8,992 bases of DNA, from NCBI GenBank assembly GCA_021852225.1, contig JAJZOA010000146.1, forward strand, positions 1-8,992, in the 5' to 3' direction. The stretch comes from Planctomycetota bacterium. GTDB lineage: Bacteria; Planctomycetota; Phycisphaerae; WQYP01. A program made the position numbers and the translations under genes. Of the stretch, positions 6,818 through 8,992 are shown piece by piece. Below the pieces are notes generated by a model. The model was given only the letters and a program-made list of their open reading frames with translations. It was not told the DNA's origin and did no database searches. How positions within the stretch are numbered: the first letter of the stretch is position 1; each line of letters starts with the position of its first letter.

Positions 6818-7798
6818 ATGAATCAGGAATCACACACCACGCTCCAGAATGCCGCAATCGCGGAAACTATCGCCATTGTCGGAGTCGGGTTGCTTGGGGC
6901 GTCCCTCGGTCTGGCTGTCAAAAAGGCGGGTCTGTGCGGACGCGTGATCGGCATAGGGCGCGCCGATTCTCCATCGTTGGAACAGGCCAAACAGATCGGC
7001 GCGATTGATGAAGGCTTTGTGGATCCGGCCGCCGGTGCCGCCACTGCCCAGATTGTCGTGCTGGCCGCAAATGTCGGTCAGTTTCCAGCGCTCATGGACC
7101 AGTTGCGGCCCGCGCTGGCACCAGGCGCTCTGGTAACGGACGTGGGGTCTACCAAAGTGCGGGTCATGCGCTGGGCGGCCCGTCATTTGCCCGATACGTG
7201 TGATTTTATCGGGTCGCATCCGATGGCCGGTTCCGAAAAACGCGGCCCGCTGGCCGCCCGTGCCGACCTTTACCAGAATGCGCTTTGCCTGCTTTGTGCG
7301 CCGGTCGTGCGGGGGCGGGGCAACGCAACGCCTTCGCGCATCAGTGCGGCCATTGCAAAGGCCGACGCTCTCTGGCGAGGAATCGGAATGCGCACGCTCC
7401 AACTCGACGCCCGCCAGCACGATTCCTGGGTCGCGGCAATCAGCCACCTGCCCCATGCCGTCGCCGTCGCCACTGTGTTGGCCGCCGCCCGCACGCCCCA
7501 GGCGTTTCCCGCCATCGCTGGTGGCTTTATGGATACCACACGCGTCGCCGGCGGAGACCCGGCCATGTGGGCCGACATTTTTCTGACCAATCGCGGACCA
7601 GCCCGCCGCGAAATAACTGAAATGATCCGGAACCTTAAAAAGTTGCAGTCGGCGATATCCAGCAATGACCGAGCCAGAGTCCTGGATATTCTCCAACAGG
7701 CTCGGACACTGCGCGCGGATATTGCCGCAAGTCGAGCCGCCCTGAACACAAGACCCCCGTCCCCCGTGGAAACTCCCGGCGGGAGCGGGCATTTATAA
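6818..7798 (+). CDS. tyrA: Prephenate (or arogenate) dehydrogenase
   Basis: This enzyme oxidatively decarboxylates prephenate to 4-hydroxyphenylpyruvate, or arogenate to tyrosine, in tyrosine synthesis. The N-terminal Rossmann domain has IAIVGVGLLGASLG (18-31) with GxGxxG at 22-27. Catalytic-region motifs are DVGSTK (108-113, Ser111) and GSHPMAGSEKRGP (132-144, His134). The C-terminal helical dimerisation domain carries HDSWVAAISHLPHAVA (201-216) and GGFMDTTRVAGGDPAMWADI (235-254). The 326 residues have no ACT domain and no chorismate mutase domain; the last 20 or so residues are a proline/glycine-rich tail. Cofactor and substrate choice are not decided by what I can see. No clear Shine-Dalgarno precedes the ATG at 6818, and I found no better in-frame start. 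A GC-rich hairpin (7773-7785) lies within the last codons. Confidence 0.9.
   Translation: MNQESHTTLQNAAIAETIAIVGVGLLGASLGLAVKKAGLCGRVIGIGRADSPSLEQAKQIGAIDEGFVDPAAGAATAQIVVLAANVGQFPALMDQLRPALAPGALVTDVGSTKVRVMRWAARHLPDTCDFIGSHPMAGSEKRGPLAARADLYQNALCLLCAPVVRGRGNATPSRISAAIAKADALWRGIGMRTLQLDARQHDSWVAAISHLPHAVAVATVLAAARTPQAFPAIAGGFMDTTRVAGGDPAMWADIFLTNRGPARREITEMIRNLKKLQSAISSNDRARVLDILQQARTLRADIAASRAALNTRPPSPVETPGGSGHL
7773..7785 (+). other. Short GC-rich hairpin in the tyrA tail
   Basis: CTCCC-GGC-GGGAG forms a 5-bp stem inside the proline/glycine-rich C-terminal codons of tyrA, 11 bp before its stop. No T-run follows. It may slow ribosomes or contribute to weak termination; it could also be chance in GC-rich DNA. 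Confidence 0.2.
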
Positions 7799-7820
7799 CT
7801 GGACGATAATCGCGCATAAT
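7792..7820 (+). promoter_or_regulatory. Putative purL promoter
   Basis: TTTATA (7792-7797, 4/6 to the -35 consensus) is followed after 17 bp by CATAAT (7815-7820, 5/6 to the -10 consensus), overlapping the tyrA stop. Transcription from here would give a purL leader of roughly 140 nt containing the strong hairpin at 7861-7892. It was found by eye only. Confidence 0.4.
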
Positions 7821-7860
7821 ACCGCCTTGGACCGACGTACGACGGCAGGCTGTCTGTCGC

Positions 7861-7892
7861 CGAAGCGCGCGATGTGAAGGGTCGCGCGTTCG
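7861..7892 (+). promoter_or_regulatory. Strong bulged hairpin in the purL leader
   Basis: CGAA-G-CGCGCGA (7861-7872) pairs with TCGCGCG-TTCG (7882-7892). This gives 11 base pairs with one bulged G (7865) and a 9-nt loop TGTGAAGGG. The right arm also belongs to a palindrome CGTTCGAACG (7887-7896), so alternative pairings exist. It ends 73 nt before the purL ATG. No T-run follows, so it is not a standard terminator. I do not recognise a purine, PRPP or other riboswitch consensus. A leader regulatory structure is possible but unproven. Confidence 0.4.
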
Positions 7893-7965
7893 AACGGAAG
7901 CGGGCGTCAAAGGATAGATGCGACCGGCCGAAAAAATGCCGGGCCAGCGTTCGGAGCTTTATTGC

Positions 7966-8982
7966 ATGGCAGTTTTTCGTGTTGAAATTCACCCCCGGAA
8001 CCCCGCCGACGATCCGGCGGGTGCCGCCCTGATGAGCGAAATTCGCCAATTGGGCATTGCCGATGTCCAGCAGGTGCGTACGGCGCGGCTCTTTTTGTTG
8101 CAGGCCTCCGGACTGCCTGGCGAAAATAACGGGACGCTTTGCGAATCGCGGGTGCAGCGCATTGCCGATGAACTGCTCGCGGACCCGGTGACCGAGCGGT
8201 TTGTGATCGGTGCGGCCCCGGTGACCGATGGCCGCCTTGTGGAAGTGCATTTAAAACCCGGAGTGATGGACCCGGTGGCGGCCAGCACGGAACTGGCCAT
8301 TGCCGACCTTCTGGGTGTGCCACGGGGTGAAAAAACATTGCCCGCCGAAGTGCGCACCGGCCGACAATATATACTCTCCGGAACGCTATCTTCGCAGGCC
8401 GCAGCCGACCTCGCCCATCGCCTGATGGCCAATGACAGCATTGAAGAAATTCATTTTTCCCCCTTTTTGCCTGCGGAATTTCCCCGCGGCCGTGAATATG
8501 CGTTCAAGCGCGTGGAGGTCGCTATTCGGAATCTTTCAACCGATGAACTCGCGCAGCTTTCGCGGCGCGGACATCTGTTTCTGGATACAGCCGAAATGCA
8601 TGCGATTCAGGATTATTTCCGCCAGCAGGGCCGCGACCCGACCGATGTGGAACTTGAAACTCTCGCCCAGACCTGGAGTGAGCATTGTGTGCACAAAACA
8701 CTTAAGGCCAGAGTGCATTTCACCCATCATCCGGCACAAACCGATAACTCCGGCCATGAACACCATGCTCCTGGCGACCATGCCGAAACCATTGATAATC
8801 TGGTCAAGTCCACCATTTTCCGCGCCACAAGTGAATTGGGGCTGGATTGGACCCTGAGCGTATTCAAGGACAACGCCGGCGTTATCGCCCTGGACGACAC
8901 CCACGCCGTCTGCATGAAAGTGGAAACCCACAACCGCCCTTCGGCCATTGAGCCTTACGGCGGGGCGGCCACGGGTGAATGA
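7966..8982 (+). CDS. purL: PurS-PurL fusion FGAM synthase, N-terminal part, frame broken at the end
   Basis: This is the start of phosphoribosylformylglycinamidine synthase, which amidates FGAR to FGAM in purine synthesis. Residues 1-83 resemble PurS (FRVEIHPR, DPAG, LGIADVQQVR, ELLADPV). Residues 90-167 repeat that pattern (VEVHLKPGVMDP, EVRTG, HRLMANDSIEEIHF). Then comes the FGAR-AT linker (GRDPTDVELETLAQTWSEHC, 222-241) and the first AIRS-like domain (FKDNAGVIALDD, MKVETHNRPSAIEPYGGAATG). A His-rich stretch lies at 251-272. I prefer ATG 7966 over 7918: GGAG (7953-7956) lies 9 nt upstream and PurS homology starts right there. TGA at 8980-8982 stops the frame where the family continues GxGG(V/I)RD, so the rest of the gene is beyond the window or the frame is damaged. 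His of HNHP is Arg324. Confidence 0.88.
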   Translation: MAVFRVEIHPRNPADDPAGAALMSEIRQLGIADVQQVRTARLFLLQASGLPGENNGTLCESRVQRIADELLADPVTERFVIGAAPVTDGRLVEVHLKPGVMDPVAASTELAIADLLGVPRGEKTLPAEVRTGRQYILSGTLSSQAAADLAHRLMANDSIEEIHFSPFLPAEFPRGREYAFKRVEVAIRNLSTDELAQLSRRGHLFLDTAEMHAIQDYFRQQGRDPTDVELETLAQTWSEHCVHKTLKARVHFTHHPAQTDNSGHEHHAPGDHAETIDNLVKSTIFRATSELGLDWTLSVFKDNAGVIALDDTHAVCMKVETHNRPSAIEPYGGAATGE

Positions 8983-8992
8983 CGCCGGCGGG

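Noticed and set aside
6787..7008. Earlier ATG at 6787 as the tyrA start
   Set aside because: It is in a different frame from the Rossmann motif and its product has no dehydrogenase features.
7835..7905. T-loop-like GCGTTCGAACG suggesting a tRNA
   Set aside because: The flanking bases do not form a 5-bp T stem, and no anticodon, D or acceptor stems can be folded around it.
7918..7965. Upstream ATG at 7918 as the purL start
   Set aside because: Its AGGA is only 3 nt away and the 16 extra residues lie outside the PurS homology; the ATG at 7966 has GGAG at 9 nt.
6830..8250. Two overlapping minus-strand ORFs (320 and 326 codons) opposite tyrA and purL
   Set aside because: Low-complexity, Arg/Pro/Ser-rich translations with no motifs, opposite clearly recognisable genes.

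Overview
The window reads as ordinary bacterial chromosome, moderately GC-rich by eye, with compactly spaced genes and Shine-Dalgarno-type starts. I see no mobile element, CRISPR array, tRNA or rRNA. A Tat-exported, planctomycete-style GH78 rhamnosidase and a PurL carrying PurS-like domains at its N terminus hint at the PVC superphylum, possibly Planctomycetota/Phycisphaerae. That placement is inference from gene style only. The odd length and an apparent reading-frame error at the very right edge suggest that the window may be a whole contig from an assembly.

Left part, minus strand (1-4301): the first codons of a gene running off the left edge (start at 32), a GbsR/MarR-type repressor (112-645), and a very large secreted alpha-L-rhamnosidase (816-4265). 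The same inverted repeat, TTCTG-N6-CAGAA, lies over the likely promoters of both the repressor and the left-edge gene. This suggests an autoregulated repressor controlling that neighbour.

Middle: a 230-bp divergent intergenic region (4302-4531) separates the rhamnosidase from a run of plus-strand genes.

Right part, plus strand (4532-8982): a small glutaredoxin-like thiol protein, a YbgC/FadM-type hotdog acyl-CoA thioesterase, a HI0933/BaiN-type flavoprotein, prephenate dehydrogenase (tyrosine synthesis), and the N-terminal third of a PurS-PurL fusion (fourth step of purine synthesis). These are housekeeping functions without an obvious common pathway. The thioesterase and flavoprotein genes are bridged exactly by an 18-codon ORF that overlaps both (ATGA and TGATG), which looks like translational coupling. 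A strong bulged hairpin lies in the purL leader. The purL reading frame breaks at 8980, ten bases before the window ends.

I did not find a convincing new multi-gene system. The best leads are the paired operator, the bridging minicistron, the altered active-site motif of the rhamnosidase, and the tandem PurS-like head of PurL.
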